Origin: Lumbricus rubellus
Lineage: Eukaryota; Annelida; Clitellata; Crassiclitellata; Lumbricidae
Assembly: GCA_945859605.1 (NCBI GenBank)
Contig: OX243825.1
Coordinates: 4,379,291 to 4,443,290 of the forward strand
Reading direction: 5' to 3'
DNA: 64,000 bases
The position numbers and the translations under genes were made by a program. Positions 1-17,400 of this stretch are shown piece by piece (within the stretch, counting starts at the first letter, position 1; every line of letters begins with the position of its first letter). The notes beneath the pieces were generated by a model. That model did not search any database, was not told the DNA's origin, and saw nothing but the letters and a program-made list of their open reading frames with translations.

Positions 1-32
1 GCCGGATTGGCCCCCCCTGGATCCGCCCCTGG
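1..32. repeat. End of a hAT-like element cut by the window edge
   Basis: The first bases end in GGATCCGCCCCTGG, the same terminus seen at 15100-15114 in a complete hAT-like MITE of this window. Only one end is visible, so the element cannot be delimited. Confidence 0.45.
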
Positions 33-274
33 TGACACCCATAATATAGGGCGAATAGAACTACCTATGGCGATGTCCTGAATATAATTTATCATACACC
101 TTAAAATTCTCATAATAGTAATATTAACACTTCTAAAGCGCTATTTGAAAGCCATGCGCGGGGCTGATGGGCACCAGCTTATTTACGAGCGCTGCGTTGA
201 GTAAAAAGGTTGTCCGTAAGAGTAGCCCAAATGAGGTCGGAGAACGTGTCTAGATCTAAAAGCCACCTACCAGA

Positions 275-435
275 GCTTTTTTTTATTTCACGTGCAGTTG
301 TAGGCCATACACAAAATGTGCAGTTCTAATTGGATCTGTGCAGTTGCAGAAGCACTTCTGTATAGTAGGCTACAGCTAAAACTAGCAAAAAGGCAATTGT
401 CTTCCGATTTGAAGTAACTTACTAAAAGTAACTTA
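275..435. repeat. Partial copy of a small hAT-like MITE family
   Basis: The stretch with CACGTGCAGTTGTAGGCC, AAATGTGCAGTT and the following A-rich part matches the complete elements at 13966-14174 and 18303-18483. The far end is missing here, so this is a decayed copy. Confidence 0.55.
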
Positions 436-739
436 CCAAAGTCTGACCTGCACCTCGACGTGGTGGGGGGGGGGGGCGAACAGCCAAGTAGGGGAGCGCT
501 TGGTGAGGCTATGCCATCAGGGGAGAAGGCCTCGGCCGAAGAACCTCCTAGGGCGTCACGCGAGGTGGACAGGCTCACCAAGAACCCTGAAAACGGCTGG
601 CCAACGCAGGCGGCAGGTGCTGGAAGGACACCTAAGGGCGGAAGAGGTCCAGAAGGATCCAACGGCCTCCTTACCCTACCAGGAGAGGAATGGTCACCGC
701 CTGGCAAAAAGACCAAGAAACTTTTAAATGATGACGAAA

Positions 740-960
740 CCTAAGTGTACCAGCTGCAGCCCTGCACGGCAACGTGGAGGGAGGGAGAAGCAGAGGGCGC
801 CAGAGAAAAACTTGAATGGACAACATAAGAGAAGATCTGAAAGAAAGGAACATGGATATGAGGAATGCCATGGATATCATCAAGGACAGGACAGGGTGGA
901 GACGCCATGTAAAGGCCTCATCGTCGGCGCGGCCGGACGGAGGAGAGCAATGATGACTAT
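740..960 (+). pseudogene. LINE reverse transcriptase C-terminal remnant
   Basis: Read across small frame changes, the plus strand gives RGRQRKTWMDNIREDLKER followed by a DRTGWRRHV-like stretch. From memory this is the usual C-terminal tail of many LINE polymerase proteins. It is short and broken, and no rest of an element is visible. The 440-740 stretch before it is G-rich and open on the plus strand, but I do not recognise it. Confidence 0.5.
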
Positions 961-1479
961 GGAGGATAGGAACGGATAGAAGGAATTGTGCATCCTTCTC
1001 CGATATTGGTATCATAAATTCATCCCGAGTAACTGTCAGAGTGGCAGCTAGGCGACGCCTGGCGTTTAGGTAGAGAATTGGAAGGTGAATTATAAATTAA
1101 TTAAAATTGACCATATGTTGTGCGTGTCACATCATAAATAAAGGCTGCCAATCCCTGCTGTCAACGCTCCTGTTTACACCTATTCATTATAATAGACCTA
1201 CGCTCAATATTATAGTACGACACTTCGGCTTAATAAATCCTTCACCTTCCCTACCCAAGGACGTGGCCCTGGCTATGTCTAAAAGCTTAGCCTATATAAG
1301 GTGAAGCGAGTTTGTCAGCATGTATGCGTCTACTTCGAAATTTCCAAGATTTCGTTCTGCCGCTCATCGAGGAAACTGAAGATTCGGGCAAGAAAATTAA
1401 GGTACAGTAAGCTGCACAATGTATTGTTTTTGAACACAGATGTAGGCGTTCCTAATTTGCAATGTAGCAATAGGCTAGC

Positions 1480-1762
1480 CTAGTTAGCTACACCGGTAAG
1501 CGAGAGCGGCATACGTATGTTGGTTGCAACGGACTGCAGTTCAAGCCACAGGCTTGGAATTGACATTCAGAGATTTAGGCATCTCGGGCTAGCACGTGTG
1601 GGACGCAGTGGTGCAAGCTGCTGCGGAGCGACCTTGGGCAAGTTGCTTACCCATCATTGTCTATGAGGAAGGCAACGGGAAACCACCTCACTTATCTCAT
1701 CCCCATGGCGTAAAGCCAATGAACCTGCATACGGGCAGAGCACCATCATCATTATCATCACT
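1480..1762 (+). repeat. tRNA-derived SINE, copy 1
   Basis: It starts with an A-box-like stretch (CACCGGTAAGCGAGAGCGGC) and a B-box-like GGACTGCAGTTCAAGCC. A body containing GCGACCTTGGGCAAGTTGCT follows, and the copy ends in CAT repeats. The same unit recurs at 22452-22733 (plus) and 59083-59402 (minus). Confidence 0.65.
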
Positions 1763-1984
1763 AGGAGGCTAGGATCGAGCCAGCTACGGGATGGTAGCCG
1801 GATAAACATTTTGTGTGTCCTCTTTTTCATCTCATCACCTGAGCACTTTGGTAACCCTATATAAACAAATTTATGTAGGCATGTATGTATCATTGCATGT
1901 ATATTTCGGGGCATGGTCATTATACGACCGGACAAAACCCCTTGACACCCCCCCTATAAATGGTAATCCTCCAAATGGCAGTCC

Positions 1985-2400
1985 TAACTAAATTCGACAT
2001 ATATTTGTTGGTCGTACACAAGTTCAATTGATGCGCAGACTTCTTGCTAAATAGTCTGTTTGATACCAATTATTTTTACCTAAATGGAACCTGAAAAAGA
2101 TGAACATTTTCTTGCTAATATTATATTATACTGGATTGATGAAAAATAATTGTTATTTCAATGGAAGTTTGATTGCTGAAACAAATGTTGCTATTTGAAT
2201 AGAGCATAGACTGAGTAAACGAATTTTTTAATAATGGAAGCTAGATTGATAAAAAAATTATTGTTATCTAAATAGAAGCTGGATAAATGAAATGCGTGTT
2301 ATCAAACAAACAAAAAACCTTCTTCGTGCAAAAATAACCTATTTCTGCAGTTAAGTGATAATATCAATAAACTACAGAAATAGGCTATTTGCAAGGGGAA
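1985..2400. repeat. Degenerate minisatellite and a short hairpin
   Basis: Loosely repeated units around GAAGCTGGATTGATGAAA with A/T-rich spacers run to about 2300. Similar units fill the middle of the MITE at 31621-32179. At about 2328-2392, two arms around CCTATTTCTGCAGTT pair imperfectly as a hairpin. No gene is seen. Confidence 0.4.
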
Positions 2401-2509
2401 GATTTTTTGTCCGGGTCTTTCGTGTCTTAGACTAAATGGGGACGGGTTGTGCAGCTTTTTGAGGGGGTGGGTTGTCCGGGCATTTGTCCAGGAGTTGATG
2501 TCCTAAACT

Positions 2510-2625
2510 TGTATATTTCTACATGTCTGCATGTATATTTGTATGTATATTTGTATGTGTGTATGTATGTTTGTATGCATACATATTGGTATGCAACTAT
2601 GCATGTTTATATATATATCTATATA
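2510..2625. repeat. TGTATG/TATA simple repeat
   Basis: Short GTATGTAT-type units merge into an AT run directly before the MITE at 2626. Open frames here are rich in Cys, Tyr and Val only because of the repeat. Confidence 0.6.
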
Positions 2626-2869
2626 CACTGTGTCCCAATAAATCCAATGTTAAGAACCGAGAAAGTTGTGTTCGGTACTTAACATATGAATTCTCTGATG
2701 CAAATGACGTAATTGTGACGTCAATATTCATGCCAGAAACTTCATATTTGAATCAGTGTAAGATAATTATCTCAGGATAAAAACAGTTTTCAAAATTTTG
2801 AAAATCGATTAAGATTTACCTGTTTTATTCACTTTATAAAAAGGGGCCTCGATTTATTGGGACACAGTG
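2626..2869. mobile_element. Tc1/mariner-like MITE, 244 bp
   Basis: CACTGTGTCCCAATAAAT at the left end is matched by ATTTATTGGGACACAGTG at the right end, and a TA dinucleotide flanks each side. No transposase is inside, so it is non-autonomous. The TA target and the CACTGTG-type terminus fit the Tc1/mariner group. Confidence 0.75.
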
Positions 2870-3523
2870 TATATGCATATGTTTTATGTATATCTTATAA
2901 TGTATATTTGAATATACTATAGGTTTGAATATATTTGTATGCATAATTGCAGATTTCTATGCATGTTTGTAGGCATAATTGCAGATTTGTATATATATAT
3001 ATATATATTTGTATTCATTGTTTGTACGTACGATTGTATTCATGTAAGTAGCCTATTTATGTTTGTGTGTGTTTATATGAATGATTGAATGTATGTGTAT
3101 GAGATTTACTTTACTTGAGATTTTCTGCTGTCACCTAATGCATAGGATAAATTCCGTTGCATCTAATTTCAAATGTCTTGTCCTGTTTTTGTATATATTT
3201 CCATTATTCACCCACGTATAGTATAGCATTTGATTTTAATATCTTCACTTTGGTGTGAACACTACTCTACCTGCCCCTCCAAATGTTACTGAAGCGTGTC
3301 AATGTTTCTGCCACTCTTCCTTTTATTTTTAATCATCTCCTTATAGTAGTCATTGTTCTATATAATTTCTTATACAAACAAAGTCTCCATAAGTTACATT
3401 GAGATGATGTTCTCTTGCACTTTAAATATCTGTTATTTGGTTTATTTCCGCTTTTTTTGAATGTGAATAATTTCCACATTATCCTCAGTATTTATTTCAC
3501 TTGTGCATAAATCAATCAAAGGG

Positions 3524-3605
3524 TGGCGGCACTGTAGTCTAGTGGCGAGCTTGTCTGACTGTCGAGCGATAGGTTTGAAGTTAAAATCTCTGAAAGGGAG
3601 AGTAT
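3524..3605 (+). repeat. tRNA-like SINE head, fragment
   Basis: TAGTCTAGTGGCGAGCTTG resembles a polymerase III A box, and GATAGGTTTGAAGTTAAAATC a degenerate B box about 30 bases on. No body is recognised. Between 2870 and 3523 and from 3606 to 3835 I see only AT-rich sequence and a pyrimidine run at 3690-3760. Confidence 0.35.
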
Positions 3606-3835
3606 TTGCCACCCACCACATATGGCGAGGCTAAAAAAATTAAGTCACTAACAATGTATACCAATGTCTGCGTAACAGCTAGCTTAAGGTACTCTCTCTT
3701 CCTCCCTTCTTCTGCTCCTCCTTCTCCTGCACCTCCTCCTCTTCTTCCTCTTCTTCTTCTTAATGAAACCTGCTATTTACCAAATATAATAAAGACTGAA
3801 TCACAACACTGTAGCACTGTATCACTTTCATCTAG

Positions 3836-11252
<7,417 letters not shown>

Positions 11253-11390
11253 TTGTAGGATATTTGGAAAAAGAAATTTGCCTTTCAGTTTGCATTTGAA
11301 AATCTGTAATTGAAAATGATCGGTAGTTGTAAACTTAGACATAAGCCACATGACTTTGACAGCATTAAACTTTTAGTATGGATGGCGTTT

Positions 11391-11396
11391 AATAAA
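11391..11396 (+). terminator. Polyadenylation signal of the OTU-recombinase gene
   Basis: AATAAA lies about 140 bases after the stop codon at 11250-11252. It is the first clear signal downstream. Confidence 0.5.
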
Positions 11397-11399
11397 AAA

Positions 11400-12385
11400 T
11401 TGCATTGCATTGGTTTTTGCTTTACGATACTTGACACGTGTATTTTACTTTGCAACGGTGTTTAATCAAAATTGCATTTCCAAGGTTTTTGCATTAGGAT
11501 GTTCGGTAGCCTACTTGTATTCTACTTTCCATTTCTGATTTCAAACGAGTCAAATGACAATTATGTAGCATTGCACTTTGAGCATGATGGATGGTGTTTC
11601 ATAAAAATTGCATTGCATTAAATTTTTAAATTACACTACTTGGCACTAGCATTTACATTGTAAGTTTGCATTTCAATAAAGTAAAATGACTGACATAGCA
11701 TTGAACTTCTCAGCATGTATGGTGTTTCATGAAATTGCATTGAATTAAGTTTTTTAGTTACGATACCTGGCATTTGCATTCAACTTTGCATTTTTATTGC
11801 ATTAGGTTTTTAAGTGATGATCATATTAAGTTTTTCAATTATTATACTTGGCACTTTCTTTCAACTTTGCATTTGAATTGAGTAAAATTGCATTAAGTTT
11901 TTCAGATACGATAATTGGCACTTTCATTCAACTTTGCATTTGAATTGAGTAAAATTGCATTGCATTAAGTTTTTCAGTTACTATGCATGGCACTTGCTTT
12001 CAAGATGCATTTGAATTGAGTGAAATTGCATTGATTCAAGTTTTTCAGTTATGATACCTGGCACTTGCATTCAACTTTGCATTTGTATTGCATTAAGTGT
12101 CTCAGTTATGATGCATGGCACTTGCAATCAACTTTGCACTTGTATAGCATTAATTTTTAAGCAAAACCACTTGCATTCAACTTTGCATTTGTATTGCATT
12201 AAGTTTTTCAGTTACGATACATGGTACTAGCATTTAACTTGGCAACTGAATTGAGTAAAATTGCATTGCATTAAGCTTTTCAATTATGATAACTGGCAAT
12301 TGCATTCAACTTTGCATTTGCATTGCAGTAATTTTTCATTTATGATAACTAGCAGTTGCATTCAAGTTTGCATTTGTATTGCATT
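11400..12385. repeat. Degenerate minisatellite rich in TTGCATT and TTAAGTTTTTCAGTTA
   Basis: Imperfect units of roughly 60-75 bp recur: TTGCATTAAGTTTTTCAGTTA, then a GGCACTTGCATTCAACTTTGC-like segment, then AATTGAGTAAAATTG. No coding potential is seen. Confidence 0.8.
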
Positions 12386-12986
12386 AAGAGTCCGTACGGA
12401 TTTTGGGGAAATATGAGCACCAGAGATTAGACGTTTCTAAAGGAGTAACTGACAAAGTCACTTCTGTTTTGCCTGTTGCAAAGGGGTTTGCTGACAACGT
12501 TTTGATAAGTGACTTTCCTGTCGCCGAAATTATTACTGATTCTGTTGTGCAAAACCATTCAGTTCCTTGTGAAGTTGCGCTCAATGTTGCCTGTGAGACT
12601 GCTGCATTACCAGCTGAAATTCATCAAAATGCAGTAGCATCTTCAGGGGTGCCTCCAAATTTCACAACAATACTTTCCTCTTTCAAAGAGTACATGTCTA
12701 GCATTGAGGCTGGCAGGAAGGCAAGGCCTGAAATGTATGTCCTGGGTGCGAGGCAAGTAATGGAGTCTGTTGGTATGGAATTTGCCAGACTCACAAGATT
12801 GAACGTGAGAAAAAATTATTATGAACCTCTTCAGGATAAAATTAAATCAAAACACGGCTTCAAATTCAGTATCAAAATTGTAAGAAATAAGCTCAAATTT
12901 TTGGAATACTTTTGTAATTATTTGACAAGCGATTACTGTGCGGAATGGGTTTTAGAGAGTTGGGTCAATGAGATCAAGAAACTGCG
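12386..12986 (+). pseudogene. Partial duplicate of recombinase exon 3
   Basis: These 601 bases match 9475-10075 with only two differences that I can see (one Pro to Ser, one Thr to Ile). The copy starts abruptly after the minisatellite and is cut by the N gap. It could be a real recent duplication, or an assembly duplication or alternative haplotype next to the gap. Confidence 0.85.
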
Positions 12987-13186
12987 NNNNNNNNNNNNNN
13001 NNNNNNNNNNNNNNNNNNNNNNNNNNNNNNNNNNNNNNNNNNNNNNNNNNNNNNNNNNNNNNNNNNNNNNNNNNNNNNNNNNNNNNNNNNNNNNNNNNNN
13101 NNNNNNNNNNNNNNNNNNNNNNNNNNNNNNNNNNNNNNNNNNNNNNNNNNNNNNNNNNNNNNNNNNNNNNNNNNNNNNNNNNNNNN
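12987..13186. other. Assembly gap of 200 Ns
   Basis: Exactly 200 undetermined bases are present, a common placeholder for a gap of unknown length. From 13187 to 13965 the sequence is AT-rich with no recognisable gene. Confidence 0.99.
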
Positions 13187-13965
13187 TTACTGGCGTGTAG
13201 GCCTACCCGTTTACCCTGCCTTTTACAAGCGTAGGCAATTATACCCTGGTTTTCGCGAGGTGAGTAATGAGTGCACGATGCCGTTTTTCCCCGGTGAGTA
13301 TACGCTGTATAATCCGCGTATACTCTCGTGTACAGCCCTGCCTTGCGCTTATCTCTATCTAGGCTTATTACTAGGCCTATGTATGCTTTACGTTTTGCAT
13401 TGGCTTCGTATAAGTGGTTTCCTATAACTGCGTGCATATTAAAAATAATAGAACCTGATAACTGGCATGATGGACAGAAGAACATGTAAAGGAACCATTA
13501 AACTTCTTAGTAGTGTCCACAAATTTCGGAAATGATGTAGCGTAGGCCTATAACAGTGCTCATTTGGATATTGAACTGAGCGCCGCTTGGAAGTTTGTTT
13601 GTATATGTGTAAGCCTATGTGCACTTGTTATAGCGATGGTCTATTATTCATTAACGTTGGTATTATGAAGAATTTATTGAAGATACTAAAAAGTGTTAAC
13701 TAAACCAAAAACTAAAACGTGTCATTAATAGAACGAAGGCAAATAAGAACAGACCACATTGAGCAATATGATAATTTTTAACAATAAAATTATGTTTAAA
13801 AGAGCACCCGTTGCTCAACAGCCTATTATGAATCGTTGAATGTAAGTACGCTATGCCTAGTGCGTTCATCTGACTAACAGGCTGTCACAATATGAGACAC
13901 CAACTTGGTCATCTTTTAATATAAAAACCAAACATGTTTTTGCAGACCGAATAAATGCTTCACAG

Positions 13966-14174
13966 TAGGGCTTTTAACGTGCAGTTGTAGGCCTACACAA
14001 AATGTGCAGTTGTAAATGGATTTTTGCAGCTGTAAAAGCACTCCTGTACAGTTAAAAACTAACAAAAAGATCATTGTCCTCCGATTGGAAGTAATTTACT
14101 ATCGAGGATGGACAAGGAAAGAATGGTTGTGCACACAATGTGCAGTTCTAAAAATTCCTTAATAAACAGCCCTG
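13966..14174. mobile_element. hAT-like MITE, 209 bp
   Basis: The ends TAGGGCTTTT and (reverse complement) CAGGGCTGTTT form an imperfect inverted repeat. The 8-bp duplication CTTCACAG flanks it at 13958-13965 and 14175-14182, as expected for hAT transposition. Confidence 0.8.
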
Positions 14175-14275
14175 CTTCACAGCAAGTTGCAGACACAATA
14201 AATTGGGGTGGCAATTATAGGCCTACGCTTACGCAGGAATTAATAAACATTTTGAATTAGGCTATGTTATTGATA

Positions 14276-14281
14276 TTTATT
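14276..14281 (-). terminator. Polyadenylation signal of receptor gene A
   Basis: The minus strand reads AATAAA about 60 bases beyond the stop codon of the last exon of gene A. Confidence 0.5.
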
Positions 14282-14339
14282 GTGCACTAAAGGTGCGAAG
14301 TCTAAAATTAATATCGTTTGTAGTAGACTTCAACGCAGA

Positions 14340-14453
14340 CTAAGGCATTGACTTTTTCTTTGGCTTGGATTTCTGTCTTTCTTCAAGCGCCTCATATTCG
14401 TTGGCGTCTCTGTCTTCTCCCAAACTTGCGTAGGCTGCCTCGTGATCGAGAAC
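14340..14453 (-). CDS. Gene A exon 9: tail cassette T3 with stop
   Basis: The acceptor CTAG is followed by 37 residues beginning VLDHEAAYASLGEDRD, with a second motif NEYEALEE, then a basic KPKKKSMP end and TAG. Phase is 0. It is the terminal ITAM-like exon and aligns with the single tail exons of B and C. Confidence 0.85.
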   Translation of the reverse strand, partial: VLDHEAAYASLGEDRDANEYEALEERQKSKPKKKSMP

Positions 14454-17400
14454 CTAGAACAAAATGCAAAATATTTTTATGGTTCATCCTAGATTCACAC
14501 AATAAAGGCAGAAAATCATGCCACTAGGCTACTTTTTCTTTTTGCAGTCTAAATATCGTAGGCCTACGTGTTACATTGTGGATCATGGTCTTCACCTTTT
14601 CACTGACTTTCGATTTCTGTTTTTGTTCGAGCGACTCATATTCGCTGACGTCTCTGTCTTCTCCCAAACTTGCGTAGGCTGACTCCTGATCGAGAACCTA
14701 GAACATTATGCAGAATATTTGAATGGTTCAGCCCAGTGGCGGATCCAGAACTGTTCCAAGGGGGGGGGCAAAATCTTAGATCTTGAAATGGCACAGGGGG
14801 AAAAAATTTTGAGGCTGAGAAAAAAAGGACTTTTCATTCGCCAAAAAGTTGATGACCTTTTATTTAGTCATTGGTCTTTCGCTGAGGGAAAAAGTACTTT
14901 TTCATCTACCAAAAAGTTGATGACCCTTTTTTTAGTTCTCCACTTGAAAACCGAATGGGGGCCACGTCCCATACAATTTTCCGAATAGGGGGGGGGGCAA
15001 TATGTCACTACACCCATATTCGTATTGCTAATTTCAGACCAAATGGGGGGGGCACGCTCCAAGGCAGTTTTAAATGGGGATCCATGGCCGGATTTTCCCC
15101 TGGATCCGCCCCTGGTTCAGCCTCGATTTACACAAAAAATATAAGGCAGAAAATCATGTTACTAATTTTTGGTTATGCGCTCTAAATATCGCATGTGTAG
15201 ATTATAACCTTCACTTTTTCTCTGGCTTCTGTTTTCTGTCCTTGCTCGAGCGACGCATATTCGCTGATTTCTCTGTCTTCTCCTAGGCCTGCGTAGGTTG
15301 ATTCCTGTTCTCCAACCTATAGCAACCAGCATATTTAGCATTTAGATCTGCCTTGATTTGCGCAAATTAATTTTTTTATAATCAAGTTATGTCGCATATT
15401 TCTACATACATGTAATTATGCACACATTATGTACACCGGAGGCAAACAGAGAATTGAAGAATTAAAAGAGCAGCTCGTCTGAAGTGGAAGAAGCGCATTG
15501 TGCATGGAACACATTTTCTTAGCTTAGAAAGAGGGCGAGTGGCCTACCCTGGCCTTTCCTCTCGCTCAAACTTCGATCTTCGAAATTGCAATTTGTAGCA
15601 AGTGAACTCATTGTATAGGCCCTATGCGTCGGGCGCAGGTTGGACCAAGATCTAGAAACAAATAATGCTCTAGAGGGGCCTTTGACCCCTGGCATCACGT
15701 TTAATAATCCTTAGACGGAAACTCAAAACACGCATAAACAGACCGCGACCGGTTACAGTGTGTATTAAATTTTATGCAATGTAAACAACTCACAAGAACG
15801 CAAACTACAGAAGACATTCACGTAAATCATAACTACTAACCGTCTTAGACTATTAAGAGGCGCTCTCAGCCTAGTGGCCCGAGGAATCAAATAAACTGAT
15901 TAATTTTGCGCAGAAACTAGGCTATAATAGCGTAATGATTCCGCTAGCTCTGAGAGTTTTGTCGACGATCATGGGCGTTTTACGGTTTATCGCGCCAGAC
16001 ATAACGCCGCCCTAGAGTTATAATGCTTATCATAGCTTTTGGCGAAACCGAGAAAAACGACTTTAAAGTCTGGTCACTGTTTTAGGCCAAAAATTCTTAA
16101 TTTCATTGTTTTGCAGTATAATTCTATCATTTTTAGATTCCTGCCAGTGACTTGTTTTGTAAAAGATATATTTTGTTGAACAAAAGTAAAAAATATAGAA
16201 AAATTTAAGAAAATGCAAAAATATATGTTACAGCAAAACGTTTCGATCAGACATAGTAAATTTAACCACGTAAAGTAATACACGAAGTATTTATTCTAAT
16301 CGCGTCTTCAGTATTATATTGCTCTATCATACACTGCGAGTATGCTTTTCCTCTAACTCAGCGTAATAGTTTCGCCTATGATGATGATAGAGCATTTATA
16401 CCCTGACATTTTTTATTCAGTGAAACTTTGCTCTGTCATAGTCAAAAGCAGCCTTGTGATTGGCTGCCGACGAGTAATGATAGAGCATTATAACCCTAAG
16501 AAAGTCTAGATTGGAAACAGTTTCGCAAGATAGAGCATTTAAATACTGACTTATAACTAAGAAACGACCGCTTCAATCATCTAGCTCTTTTGTCTAATGA
16601 TAGAGCAAATGCTACACTGAAGAAATTGATGCCAAACTCGATTTTTTCAAAAATTCATGATAGAGCATTATAACTCTCAGGCGGCGATAAGCCTGGCTTG
16701 ATATTATAATATATAGTTTATATACATATAAATGCATAAATATACATAATATTTACATGTTATAGTCAAACAGTGTATTTTCTAAAGACCCTAATCGATA
16801 GCGAATCAACTAATTAGCCTACTTACTGGTGGAGCTCCTGCCCTATGATTAGACCGATCCACAGCTGAGTGTTTGAGAGACGACGGACTCATCTCATGAT
16901 CATCATGCCGGACAACGCCATCTACCAAACAGAAAACTATGCCTTCATTATCTCTTATGGCAATCCTATTACGTATTGCTTCGAGGTTCCTTTGAAATAT
17001 TTACATGTCATTAAGCTTCTGTAGCCTACATTATATACAATATTAATTATTATTTAGACGTGAAAGTTAAAGGGCCTGTTCAACGTCTAGTCTACTTAGA
17101 ACCGCTTCCGGTTCAACCATGGCTAAACAGGACAGTATATTATGTATTATCCTATATAGGTAGCCTACTAGAATATTTATTTTCCGAAATTAAGATAATA
17201 TACATGTAAAGTATGAAATTTTTTATATTAATAAAGGAATAAAATATGAAATTCCAAATATGCAGCAACTGAATCTTCAAATAGGCTATACGAAATCCAG
17301 AACCTGCTTTGCAGATCTACACCGTGAGGCATAAAAAAGGAAGCCCCTAAACAATTCGTTACTATTTTAACAATTTTCAAACAATGTCAATAAAATTCAG

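Noticed and set aside
460..744. A 94-codon plus-strand frame rich in Gly, Pro and Glu
   Set aside because: No recognisable domain. It lies just before LINE debris and is probably part of a decayed element.
12952..13485. Open frames running through the N gap
   Set aside because: Undetermined bases cannot support a coding claim.
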